Assembly (NCBI RefSeq): GCF_001425175.1
Contig: NZ_LMDV01000009.1
Coordinates: 914,542-978,541, forward strand
Length of the DNA stretch: 64,000 nt
Direction: 5' to 3'
From: Nocardioides sp. Root1257
GTDB taxonomy: Bacteria; Actinomycetota; Actinomycetes; Propionibacteriales; Nocardioidaceae
Below the pieces are notes generated by a model. The model was not told where the DNA came from and ran no database searches. It saw nothing but the letters and a program-made list of their open reading frames with translations. Positions 56,795 to 64,000 of the stretch are shown in pieces; position 1 is the stretch's first letter; the number at the start of each line of letters is the position of its first letter. The translations under genes and the position numbers were made by a program.

Positions 56795-57417
56795 GGTCGG
56801 TGCTCCGGGGGATCGTGGGGGTGGCCGTCGCGACCGTCCTGCTGTCCGGCTGCACGGACGACCCGCCCGAGCCCGACGACGACGGGCCCTCCTCGGCCCA
56901 CGTGCTGGACCGGCTCGCCGAGCACCCCGACACGATCGACGACCACGGGCTCGATGAGCTGGTCGCCGCCGGTGGCGACGACGACGCGGCGGAGGAGTTC
57001 CGCCGCACCTACCTCGCGTACGTCGAGGGCGGGGTCGACCGGACGATCCGCGATGCCGGTCGCGAGGACTGGGACCAGGTCCTCCGGACGATCGACGACG
57101 AGTGGGTGCAGCCGTCCGCCGACGTCCTCGGCGCGCTGGAGGCCGGCTGCGACCAGGAGGGCGGCACCTGCAGCGATCGGCTCGAGCTGGCGGAGCAGGG
57201 GCTCCGCGACGCGGTCGAGTCGGCGACGTACGCCGCGATGCCGGCGAAGCTGCTGCCCCGGGTGTTCGTCGAGGACGGTCAGCGGGTCGCGATGTCGGCC
57301 TGGACGACGGCCCAGAGCGACGAGTGGCGGCGGCTCCGGGACACGACGTTGCTGCCCGGCACCAGTGGTGTGGTCGAGCAGGCGACGTTCGCCCGGATGC
57401 GGAGCGTCGGGGCCTGA
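56791..57417 (+). CDS. Lipoprotein sharing C-terminal module with the ESX-like protein
   Basis: 208 residues. A short signal peptide ends in the lipobox LLSGC, with Cys21 as the lipid anchor, followed by an acidic Asp/Pro linker. Residues about 143-203 resemble the end of the upstream 837-residue protein: shared marks are A-x-Y..P..LL, DG-x-R, MS-x-W, Q-x-D-x-W, R and D-x-T. The lipoprotein should be on the outer face of the membrane. It may tether, compete with or neutralise the upstream protein; that is inference. It overlaps the upstream gene in ATGA. Confidence 0.7.
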   Translation: MRSVLRGIVGVAVATVLLSGCTDDPPEPDDDGPSSAHVLDRLAEHPDTIDDHGLDELVAAGGDDDAAEEFRRTYLAYVEGGVDRTIRDAGREDWDQVLRTIDDEWVQPSADVLGALEAGCDQEGGTCSDRLELAEQGLRDAVESATYAAMPAKLLPRVFVEDGQRVAMSAWTTAQSDEWRRLRDTTLLPGTSGVVEQATFARMRSVGA

Positions 57418-57469
57418 ACGGCCCCACTAGACTGGCGGCGCACTCGCACCCCTCCCGAAGGAGCGCCCC

Positions 57470-57739
57470 GTGGCCCGTGTCGTCGTCGACGTCATGCCCA
57501 AGCCCGAGATCCTCGACCCCCAGGGCAAGGCCGTGCTCGGCGCACTGCCCCGGCTCGGCTTCAGTGGCGTGACCGACGTCCGCCAGGGCAAGCGGTTCGA
57601 GCTCGAGATCGACGGCGAGATCACCGACGCGGTGCTCGCCGAGGTCGAGAAGATGGCGGAGACGCTGCTCTCCAACCCGGTCATCGAGAACTACGCGGTC
57701 CGCGTCGAGGACTCCGTCGCCGCCGAGGCGGCTCGGTGA
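57470..57739 (+). CDS. purS: FGAM synthase subunit PurS
   Basis: 89 residues, typical of Pur[21 protein letters not shown], then [13 protein letters not shown] and a helix ending [12 protein letters not shown]. It bridges PurQ and PurL in formylglycinamidine ribonucleotide synthesis. GTG start with GAAGGAG 6 bases upstream. A -10-like TAGACT lies at 57427-57432, so it has its own leader after the ESX-like unit. It overlaps purQ in GTGA. Confidence 0.96.
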   Translation: MARVVVDVMPKPEILDPQGKAVLGALPRLGFSGVTDVRQGKRFELEIDGEITDAVLAEVEKMAETLLSNPVIENYAVRVEDSVAAEAAR

Positions 57740-58404
57740 AGATCGGCGTCGTCACCTTCCCGGGCTCCCTGGACGAGGTCGACGCGCAGCGCGCCGTCAC
57801 CCTCGGCGGCCACGAGGCCGTCGCGCTGTGGCACGGCGACCACGACCTGCGCGGCGTCGACGCCGTGATCCTGCCCGGCGGCTTCTCGTACGGCGACTAC
57901 CTGCGCTGCGGCGCGATCTCCCGCTTCTCGCCCGTGATGACCGAGGTCATCGAGGCGGCCGGCAAGGGCATGCCCGTGCTCGGCATCTGCAACGGCTTCC
58001 AGATCCTCTGCGAGTCCCACCTGCTGCCCGGAGCGCTGATCCGCAACGACCACCGCAAGTTCGTCTGCCGCGACCAGCGCCTGCGGATCGAGAACACCAG
58101 CACCGCGTGGACGACCGCCTACGACGAGGGCGCGGAGATCACCATCGTCCTCAAGAACGGCGAGGGCGGCTTCGTCGCCGATGCCGACACACTCGACCGG
58201 CTCGAGGGCGAGGGGCGCGTCGTCGCCCGCTACCTCGACGTCAACCCCAACGGCTCGCTGCGCGACATCGCCGGCATCACCAACGAGCGCGGCAACGTGG
58301 TCGGGCTGATGCCGCACCCCGAGCACGCCGTCGAGGACCTCACCGGAGCCGGGACCGACGGTCTCGGCTTCTTCACCAGCATCCTGGAGAGCACGTTCGC
58401 ATGA
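57736..58404 (+). CDS. purQ: FGAM synthase glutaminase subunit PurQ
   Basis: 222 residues of the class I glutamine amidotransferase family. The nucleophile Cys is in [10 protein letters not shown] (about residue 84-93), and GLMPHPEH gives the His-Glu pair near the end. It supplies ammonia to PurL, which is not in this window. GTG start overlapping the purS stop. The DUF3817 gene starts 11 bases after its stop. Confidence 0.97.
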   Translation: MKIGVVTFPGSLDEVDAQRAVTLGGHEAVALWHGDHDLRGVDAVILPGGFSYGDYLRCGAISRFSPVMTEVIEAAGKGMPVLGICNGFQILCESHLLPGALIRNDHRKFVCRDQRLRIENTSTAWTTAYDEGAEITIVLKNGEGGFVADADTLDRLEGEGRVVARYLDVNPNGSLRDIAGITNERGNVVGLMPHPEHAVEDLTGAGTDGLGFFTSILESTFA

Positions 58405-58414
58405 GCGCAGTCGC

Positions 58415-58858
58415 ATGAACCCCCTGAAGACCTTCCGCCTCGTCGCCGTCGCCGAGGCGGTCACCTGGGCCCTGCTGCTGACCGGCATGGCGTTCAAGTA
58501 CACCGACGTCACCGACGTCGGCGTCCGCGTCTTCGGCATGGTGCACGGCGTCGTCTTCATCGCCTACTGCCTGGTGACGGTCCTCGTGTCCGTCGACCAG
58601 CGCTGGTCGCGGAGCCGGTCGCTGCTGACGCTGCTCGCGGCGGTGCCGCCGTTCTTCACGGTGCTCGCCGACCGCTCGGCCGAGCGCGCCGACGTCCTGG
58701 GCAGCTCGTGGCGCCTGACCCACGAGGCACCGGCCTCGGTGCTCGACCGCCCCGTCGCCTGGCTGCTGCGCAACCCGGTCCGCGGCGCGCTCGCCGGCCT
58801 CGTGGCCGTGGCCGCGCTCACCGGTGTCGCCCTGCTGGTCGGCCCTCCGGCCGGCTGA
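58415..58858 (+). CDS. DUF3817 membrane protein
   Basis: 147 residues with about four hydrophobic segments. The DUF3817 pattern is AEAVTWALLLTGMAFKY, then MVHGVVFIAYCL and an AVPPFFT loop. The C-terminal part, after about residue 95, has a last helix. Function unknown; such proteins are often single genes near purQ or other housekeeping genes. Its stop is directly against that of the convergent DUF1906 gene. Confidence 0.88.
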   Translation: MNPLKTFRLVAVAEAVTWALLLTGMAFKYTDVTDVGVRVFGMVHGVVFIAYCLVTVLVSVDQRWSRSRSLLTLLAAVPPFFTVLADRSAERADVLGSSWRLTHEAPASVLDRPVAWLLRNPVRGALAGLVAVAALTGVALLVGPPAG

Positions 58859-60265
58859 TCAGATCTTGCCGCCCTGCAGGGCGGCCCAGGTCGGTCCGCC
58901 GGCGATGCCGTTGACCGGGACGCCGATCCGCTGCTGGTAGGCGCGGAGGGCACGGTCGGTCTTCCAGTTGAAGACCCCCGTGGCCCGGACCGCCGCAGCG
59001 GTCGCGTCGGTGCCGGCGGCGGACAGCGCCCGCTGGACGCGTCGTACGTCGGGGCCGGCGGAGCCGAACTTCAGCAGCACCCGGTTGCCGGCGCTCAGCA
59101 GCGCCGTCCAGTCGTTGCGGGTCCAGCCCGGCGTGACCGGCAGGCCGTGCGCGCTCTGCCAGGCGTTGGCCGCCGCGGCCGTGGCGCCGTTGTAGCGCCC
59201 GTGGATCCGGCCGGCGTACGTGCCGTCCTCCTGCAGCAGGCACTGGAGAGCCTTGACCTGGACGGGGTTCGGCGTGCTGGTGCCGTTGGCCGGCCGGATC
59301 ACCTGGTAGCCGGCACGCGGGATGACGACGCCGCCGCAGTGGACCTCGGGGGAGGCCACCGAGCCCTGGCCCAGGTTGAGGAAGTTGCTGTCGATGTTGA
59401 TGGTGACCTTGCCCCAGGTCTCGTCGTGGCCGCCCCGGTACTGCTTCACCCGCGAGCGCGGCATCCAGCCGTCAGCGCGGATGTACGGCGTGCTGGTGCT
59501 GGCGATGCCGTCCCAGCGGGCGATCCAGATCTGGTCGGGGAGGGTGAAGGCCGTCGGTCGCGTGACCCGCGCGTCGTCGAGGGCCCGGATGCCCGACCCG
59601 GCGCTCGAGTAGACGCCGGAGACGTAGCCGAGGGCGTGCAGCTGCTCGGTCCACCCGCTGAGGAAGGCCAGCGCCGACTCGCGGCACTTCGCGTTGTTGG
59701 AGTCGAAGCCCTCGAGGTCGTACCAGAGGGTGCTCCCGGTGGTGATGCCCAGGTCGATGGCGGCCGTGACCGACTCCGCGGCCTGGGTGCGGCCCTGACG
59801 GAGGGCGACGGCGTACAGGCCGTTGTCGTTGGCCTTGGAGCTGATCCGGAAGTCGTCCTTGTAACGCGGGAACCGCGGCTGGCAGGAGGCCTGGGGTCCG
59901 AGCGTGATCGGCAGCAGCCGCCAGCCCTTGGCGAGCTGGGTGCTGACCCAGGTCGCGTTCAGGTAGGTCTGGTTGCGGCAGGCCCGCGAGTCGCCGGCGA
60001 TGTAGATGCCGACGGCCCAGAAGGGCGAGGTGCGGAGCCAGCGGTTCATCTTCGCCTGGCTCGGCGCCTGGCACTGGTCGAAGCCGAAGCCGGTGAAGTC
60101 GCCGGGCGTCACCACGTTGGCCTTGCGCGCCTTCGCCGCGAGCGGGGCGGCCGCGTCGGTGGCCTGCTCGCTCCCGCTCACCGCCATCAGTCCGGAGACC
60201 GTGAGGGCGCTCAGCGCCACCGCGGTCGCAGCGCGTCGGGCGAGGGGAAGAAACCGGCGAGGCAT
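58859..60265 (-). CDS. Secreted DUF1906 glycoside-hydrolase-like protein with peptidoglycan-binding repeats
   Basis: 468 residues with an N-terminal signal region (about 1-40). The DUF1906 (Rv2525c-like, TIM-barrel GH25-related) domain covers about 50-300: FGFDQCQAPSQAKMNRW, WRLLPITLGPQASC, LWYDLEGFDSNNAKC and IWIARWDG. Two peptidoglycan-binding-type repeats follow (VKALQCLLQEDGTYAGRIHG and VRRVQRALSAAG). It should act on or bind the cell wall. GGAGCTCGAC precedes the ATG. Four to six Cys suggest disulfides. Confidence 0.88.
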   Translation of the reverse strand: MPRRFLPLARRAATAVALSALTVSGLMAVSGSEQATDAAAPLAAKARKANVVTPGDFTGFGFDQCQAPSQAKMNRWLRTSPFWAVGIYIAGDSRACRNQTYLNATWVSTQLAKGWRLLPITLGPQASCQPRFPRYKDDFRISSKANDNGLYAVALRQGRTQAAESVTAAIDLGITTGSTLWYDLEGFDSNNAKCRESALAFLSGWTEQLHALGYVSGVYSSAGSGIRALDDARVTRPTAFTLPDQIWIARWDGIASTSTPYIRADGWMPRSRVKQYRGGHDETWGKVTINIDSNFLNLGQGSVASPEVHCGGVVIPRAGYQVIRPANGTSTPNPVQVKALQCLLQEDGTYAGRIHGRYNGATAAAANAWQSAHGLPVTPGWTRNDWTALLSAGNRVLLKFGSAGPDVRRVQRALSAAGTDATAAAVRATGVFNWKTDRALRAYQQRIGVPVNGIAGGPTWAALQGGKI

Positions 60266-60469
60266 GTCGAGCTCCAGAGAAAGGCGTGGTCGCTGCCTCG
60301 CGGCCGAGGCCACGTCACCATAACCTCACCAATCACACCAGTCACAGCCTTCGCCGACAACTACAGCGCTGTAATTCGCTCGGTGCCAACCACAAGGTTT
60401 GCTCAATCGGCTGAGCACGTGCGGGAACGGGAGCACGCTGGCCGCACGCAACGATCGAGGGGGTCGATC
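60266..60469. promoter_or_regulatory. Divergent intergenic region with TACAGC palindrome
   Basis: 204 bases without a gene. TACAGC and GCTGTA meet at 60362-60373 as a perfect 12-base palindrome. The left half, read leftward, contains TATGGT-like and TTGGTGA-like boxes for the DUF1906 gene. The right half leads to the GAGGGGG ribosome site of the DUF2510-like gene. No riboswitch fold was recognised. Confidence 0.4.
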
Positions 60470-60628
60470 ATGAGTGACAGCTGGAGCATGCTCCCGTTCC
60501 TGGGCCGCGGGCCGGAGTTCTTCCTGGACCCGGTCGAGGGCGGTACGCCGACGACGAGCGCCGACGGCCGGTGGTGGTGGGACGGACGCGTCTGGACGCC
60601 CGTCCTCGCCGCCCGCCAGGCGAGCTAG
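60470..60628 (+). CDS. DUF2510-like miniprotein
   Basis: 52 residues, too short for ordinary gene finders but with a strong GAGGGGG ribosome site 6 bases before the ATG at 60470. It contains DGRWWWDGRVWTPV, the aromatic motif of the DUF2510 domain usually found at the N-terminus of actinobacterial membrane proteins. Here it stands alone. Its TAG stop shares CTAG (60625-60628) with the stop of the convergent MFS gene. Function unknown. Confidence 0.65.
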   Translation: MSDSWSMLPFLGRGPEFFLDPVEGGTPTTSADGRWWWDGRVWTPVLAARQAS

Positions 60629-62109
60629 GCCGCCTCGACCGCCTCGGTGAGGTCCGCGCGGACCGGCTCGACCCGCGCGGGCTCGGGGGCTGACGCCCGC
60701 CGGGTCCGGAGCGCGAGGCCCGAGACCAGCAGGGCCAGGGCGGTGAAGCCGGCCGACGTCAGGAACGCCGCCTGCAGCCCGGGCACGAACTCGCCCGGGA
60801 CCGCACCCGCGGCGTACACCGACACGATGACGGCGATGCCCACGGCACTGCCGAGCTGCTGCGTGGTCTGCAGCAGTCCGGACGCCGATCCGGCGTGCTC
60901 CGGCTCGACGCCGCCGAGCACCGTGACGGAGATCGGCATGAACACCAGGCCGGTGGAGAGGCCGGCGATCAGCATCGGGCCGAAGACCGAGCCCCAGTAG
61001 GTGCCGTCGGCACCGGCGGCGCTGAGCCAGGCGTAGCCCACGGTCATGGCGGCGGTGCCCGTCATCAGCATGGCCTGCGGGCCGACCTTCTGGATCAGCC
61101 ACGGGGTGAGGCGGGACATCCCGAAGATGCCGAGGCTGAAGGGGAGGAAGGCGAAGCCGGACGCGAGCGGGCCGAAGCCGAGCACCCGCTGCACGTACTG
61201 CACGACCAGGAAGAACATCGACAGGTTCGCACCGATGACCAGCGCCATGACGGCCAGCGCGGCGACGCGGCGCCGGTTCCTGACCAGGTGCGGCTGGATC
61301 ATCGGGTGCGGGTGCCGCGTCTCGGTGCGGGCCAGCAGGAGCAGGGCCGCGACGCCGAGGACGATGCCGCCGATGGTGCGCACCGAGGTCCAGCCGTGCT
61401 CGGGAGCACCGATCAGCGCCCACACGATGGACACGGCGCCGATGGTGGCGCTGGCGGCGCCGACCAGGTCGAAGCGTCCGGGGCGGCGGGCGGTCTCGGC
61501 GACGAAGCGACGGGCGAGAAGCAGCACGGCGATGCCGAGCGGCACGTTGATGAAGAGCGTCCAGCGCCACGACCCGACGTCGGTGAGCAGGCCACCGAGG
61601 ATCAGGCCGATCGAGGCGCCACCGGACGAGACCGCGCCGAAGAGCGCGAGGGCCCGGTTGCGCGCGGCCTCGTCGGGCGCGCTGGTGGTGAGCAGGGCGA
61701 GCACGCTCGGTGCGGCGAGGGCCGCTCCGACGCCCTGGAGGGTCCGGGCGGCGACCAGCTGGCCGGGCGTCTGGGCGAGTCCGCCGAGGGCGGAGCCCAC
61801 CGTGAAGGTGGCCAGCCCGATCTCGAAGACCCGGAGCCGTCCGAAGACGTCGCCGAGCCGGCCGCCGAGCAGCAGCAGGCCGCCGAAGGCGAGCGTGTAG
61901 GCGTTGAGGACCCACGACAGCGACGCGGGGCCGAAGTCGAGGTCGGCGTCGATGCGGGGCAGGGCGACGTTCACGACGGTGGCGTCGAGCACGATCATCA
62001 GCTGGGCGACCAGGACGATCGCGATGCCCGCGGCTGCGCGGCCGGCGTTCGGCGGCAGCTCGCTGGGCCGACCCGTGCCCCGGGCGGGGGTGGTGGTGGT
62101 GAGAGACAT
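60625..62109 (-). CDS. MFS drug transporter, DHA2 family, TetR-controlled
   Basis: 494 residues, 14 helices. The first helix is MIVLDATVVNVALPRIDADL, motif A is GRLGDVFGRLRVFEIG, and the motif-C region is SIGLILGGLLTD. It exports a drug-like compound. It is divergent from a TetR gene with a perfect palindrome between them, so it is very likely repressed by that TetR protein. The stop shares CTAG with the miniprotein gene. Confidence 0.93.
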   Translation of the reverse strand: MSLTTTTPARGTGRPSELPPNAGRAAAGIAIVLVAQLMIVLDATVVNVALPRIDADLDFGPASLSWVLNAYTLAFGGLLLLGGRLGDVFGRLRVFEIGLATFTVGSALGGLAQTPGQLVAARTLQGVGAALAAPSVLALLTTSAPDEAARNRALALFGAVSSGGASIGLILGGLLTDVGSWRWTLFINVPLGIAVLLLARRFVAETARRPGRFDLVGAASATIGAVSIVWALIGAPEHGWTSVRTIGGIVLGVAALLLLARTETRHPHPMIQPHLVRNRRRVAALAVMALVIGANLSMFFLVVQYVQRVLGFGPLASGFAFLPFSLGIFGMSRLTPWLIQKVGPQAMLMTGTAAMTVGYAWLSAAGADGTYWGSVFGPMLIAGLSTGLVFMPISVTVLGGVEPEHAGSASGLLQTTQQLGSAVGIAVIVSVYAAGAVPGEFVPGLQAAFLTSAGFTALALLVSGLALRTRRASAPEPARVEPVRADLTEAVEAA

Positions 62110-62154
62110 GGTGGAGAGTCCTGTTCTGGCCTCGTGGGCCGAGGTACAGTAGAT

Positions 62155-62203
62155 CCGGAGGGTTCCTCCGCTTCATCCAGAACAATACGGAGACTGTCTC
62201 CGT
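62155..62203. promoter_or_regulatory. TetR operator candidates
   Basis: ACGGAGAC (62187-62194) t GTCTCCGT (62196-62203) is a perfect 8-1-8 palindrome. CGGAGG (62156-62161) gtt CCTCCG (62165-62170) is a second, related one. Both lie in the 121-base gap between the MFS and TetR genes, each containing the CGGAG word. Joint control of both genes is likely. Confidence 0.65.
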
Positions 62204-62230
62204 TTAGCAAGTGCAATGAGGGAGTTTTCC

Positions 62231-62779
62231 GTGCGAGCCGATGCCCAGCGCAACTACGACCGCATCGTCGAGGTGGCGCGCCAGGTGTTCCGCGAGCGTG
62301 GGTACGACGCCTCTCTCGACGACATCGCCAAGCTCGCCGGCGTCGGTCCCGGCACCCTCTACCGGCACTTCCCGAAGCGCGAGAACCTCCTCGACGCCGT
62401 GATGCAGTCCTGGGTCGACAAGGTCACCGAGACCACGGACAAGGCGCTGACCCACGAGGGGTCGGACCGCGACCTGCTGCTGAACTGGTTCCAGGAGTAC
62501 GTCGGCCTGATCAGCCAGCACAAGGGCGGACCCGCCAAGATCACCTCCGCGATGGGCGACCCGGACTCCCCGATCATGACCAAGTGCCAGGTCCTGGCAT
62601 CCGCCAACGGCCGCGTGATCGAGCGGCTCCGCGAGGACGGCGCGCTGCGCGACGGGGTCGAGACCATCCAGGTCTGCCGCCTCGTGGGCGGCATCGCGAC
62701 CGTCGCCGACCAGAGCGACCTCGACGCGTCCGCCGTGCGCCCGATGCTCGAGGTCGTCGCCGACGGGCTGCTGAGGTAG
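62231..62779 (+). CDS. TetR-family transcriptional regulator
   Basis: 182 residues. The N-terminal HTH is RNYDRIVEVARQVFRERGYD followed by LDDIAKLAGVGPGTLYRHFP. The C-terminal ligand domain is helical. I choose the GTG at 62231, six bases after GAGGGAG; the ATG at 62216 would overlap that ribosome site. It most likely represses the divergent MFS pump and responds to its substrate. It has the SCO-type fold of drug-efflux TetR regulators. Confidence 0.94.
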   Translation: MRADAQRNYDRIVEVARQVFRERGYDASLDDIAKLAGVGPGTLYRHFPKRENLLDAVMQSWVDKVTETTDKALTHEGSDRDLLLNWFQEYVGLISQHKGGPAKITSAMGDPDSPIMTKCQVLASANGRVIERLREDGALRDGVETIQVCRLVGGIATVADQSDLDASAVRPMLEVVADGLLR

Positions 62780-62785
62780 GACCCG

Positions 62786-64000
62786 TCAGGAGAGCTCGCG
62801 CGACGCCGCGGGTGCCTCCCCGTCGTGTGAGAACCCGATCGCCCGGACCAGGGCGCGGGATCCGTACGGCGCCGTCATCCGGACCCGCACCTGCAGGTAG
62901 CGGCCGGGACGGTCGAGACGGGTGCCCTCGACCCGCCGCCACCGCGACCAGGTCCCGTCCGGTCGTGACCGGTCGCCGGTGCGCACGGCCACGACGACCC
63001 GGGATCCTGCGGGACGGGTGGCGTCGAGCACCATCGCGGTCCAGCTGACCTTCTGCCGGGCGTCCTGGACGGTGGAGATGAACGTGCCGACCCCGCCGGC
63101 CGGCAGGGCCAGGGCGCCGAAGCCGGCACGGCTGACCCGCACGTCGCCGCTCAGCCGGCCGGTGCGGAAGCCGAGCGCGGTCTGCAGGGCGACGCCCGGC
63201 GCCCGGGTGCGGAGCCGGATCGGCGTGCCCGAGCCCGAGTTGCCGGCGGCGTCCGTCCCACCGACCGTCAGGCGGTACGCCGTCTCGGTCGCGAGCCCGG
63301 TCAGCACCACCGTGTGCCGCCGCACCAGCCCGTCGTCGCGTCGCGAGCCGACGCCCGGCGTCGACCGGTCGGTGAAGTGGACGACGGACGTCGCAGGCTC
63401 GGCGGTCCGCCACGACACGCGCGCGGTGCCGTCGGGCAGCGAGAGCGCACGGACGGCGGTCGGCACCGGAGCGCGGTGGTCCGCGGCGGGGGTGCGGAAG
63501 GTGGCCGGCGGCCGATCGCGCCGCGGCCAGGTCCGGAGGTGGCCGTCCGCGCCGCGGGTGAGCACGCGGTAGAAGTACCTCCGGCCGGCGGCCAGCCCGT
63601 CGACGGTGAGCGAGTGGCGGGCGGTGCTCCCCGCCGACGTCGTCACGCGGTCGAGCCTGCCGGCCGACGTGCCGAAGCGGACCGTCGAGGTCCCGGGTGC
63701 TCCGCTGCGCCAGCGCACCGTGGCCTCGCCCGACGGGCTCGACGCGACCCGCGCCGCCGAGACCGCGGCTGCCGAGCCCGCCGAGCCCGCGCCGTACGCC
63801 GCCGACCACGTGCCGGCCGACGCGGGGAAGACGGCGTACTGCTGGCCCTTGACGGTCATGGTGGTGAAGGCGACGGCGGTGCCTCCCCGGGTCAGGCTGC
63901 TCAGCACCGTCCCGCCCGGTCCGGCGACGGGCAGCATCGCGGTGAGGCGCGAGGCGCCGCTGCCGACGGCGATCGTGAAGCCCAGCGTGGAGCCCGACCA
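62786..64000 (-). CDS. Secreted protein with fibronectin-III-like domains, 5' end outside window
   Basis: The frame stays open to the window edge, so at least 404 residues belong to the C-terminal part of a larger protein. An internal ATG at 63937 is not a convincing start. Two FN3-like domains are visible: ATVRWRSGAPGTSTVRFGTS to RRYFYRVLTRG, and ARVSWRTAEPATSVVHFTD to TAYRLTVGGTD. A final beta-rich domain follows (VSWTAMVLDATRP, then YLQVRVRMTAPY). These resemble purple-acid-phosphatase-type N-domains and cell-surface modules. It is presumably secreted; the catalytic part, if any, lies outside. Confidence 0.7.
   Translation of the reverse strand, partial: WSGSTLGFTIAVGSGASRLTAMLPVAGPGGTVLSSLTRGGTAVAFTTMTVKGQQYAVFPASAGTWSAAYGAGSAGSAAAVSAARVASSPSGEATVRWRSGAPGTSTVRFGTSAGRLDRVTTSAGSTARHSLTVDGLAAGRRYFYRVLTRGADGHLRTWPRRDRPPATFRTPAADHRAPVPTAVRALSLPDGTARVSWRTAEPATSVVHFTDRSTPGVGSRRDDGLVRRHTVVLTGLATETAYRLTVGGTDAAGNSGSGTPIRLRTRAPGVALQTALGFRTGRLSGDVRVSRAGFGALALPAGGVGTFISTVQDARQKVSWTAMVLDATRPAGSRVVVAVRTGDRSRPDGTWSRWRRVEGTRLDRPGRYLQVRVRMTAPYGSRALVRAIGFSHDGEAPAASRELS

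Noticed and set aside
53381-57427. A minus-strand open frame of 1348 codons
   Set aside because: Only its beginning-of-coordinate part (53381-53884) is a real gene. The rest is antisense to the ESX-like unit, with Arg/Val/Asp-rich composition typical of the complementary frame of high-GC genes.

Overview
The window is a high-GC, gene-dense stretch of an actinobacterial chromosome, most like the Nocardioidaceae (a Nocardioides-type genome). The evidence is the codon use, the actinobacterial families present (DUF3151, DUF3817, DUF2510-like, SigE-family sigma factor, Ddn-type F420-dependent reductases, LLM F420 oxidoreductase, class I lysyl-tRNA synthetase) and a HAIR element in front of dnaK. 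The order dnaK-grpE-dnaJ-hspR, clpB, pyrE, DedA, TrmH-like, fba, DUF3151, purA, purD, purB, purC, purS, purQ broadly follows, with insertions, the order I remember from Mycobacterium tuberculosis, so the core is ancestral chromosome. I saw no plasmid, phage, transposase, CRISPR, rRNA or tRNA signature. Coding density is high and no gene-free gap exceeds 300 bases.

Layout. 1-3.1 kb: end of a polar amino-acid ABC importer with binding protein and permease fused, then a GlgC-like nucleotidyltransferase. 3.2-6.1 kb: an NmrA-like gene divergent from an Rrf2 regulator of the RsrR type, then a DUF1772 gene divergent from an AraC regulator. 6.1-12.7 kb: a catabolic-looking cluster (Rossmann dehydrogenase, sulfotransferase, SDR, DUF1214-like protein, LLM F420 enzyme, NTF2-like protein, two tandem Ddn-like proteins) with a KstR-type palindrome in the divergent promoter. 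12.7-16.6 kb: small transport, stress and regulatory genes. 16.6-23.4 kb: HspR-controlled chaperone operon ending in clpB. 23.4-34.8 kb: aminotransferase, pyrE, DedA, RNA methyltransferase, a sigma factor with a membrane partner, fba, MFS, LysR and YeiH. 35-43 kb: lysS (class I), a HTH regulator, a lipid kinase, then purA-purD-purB. 43-50 kb: a second sigma factor pair, MFS, acylphosphatase, HIT-like, a secreted M15-like peptidase, a beta-propeller protein and a sulfotransferase. 50-58.9 kb: purC and purSQ, with an acyl-CoA ligase and a three-gene type VII (ESX)-substrate-like unit between them. 58.9-64 kb: secreted DUF1906 hydrolase, a DUF2510-like miniprotein, an MFS pump divergent from a TetR regulator, and the C-terminal part of a fibronectin-III-like secreted protein.

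How the genes work together. Six purine genes (purA, D, B, C, S, Q) lie on the + strand in three blocks. Many regulators sit back to back with their likely target genes (RsrR/NmrA, AraC/DUF1772, LysR/YeiH, TetR/MFS, HspR on its own operon). A repeated feature is a TANNNT box exactly 6-7 bases before the start codon, which implies many leaderless mRNAs and fixes many starts.

The most novel items are: the 53.98-57.42 kb ESX-like unit, whose large protein and lipoprotein share a C-terminal module; a 21-nt-unit nested palindrome between purD and purB; the RsrR-type Fe-S switch; and a palindromic repeat before lysS.
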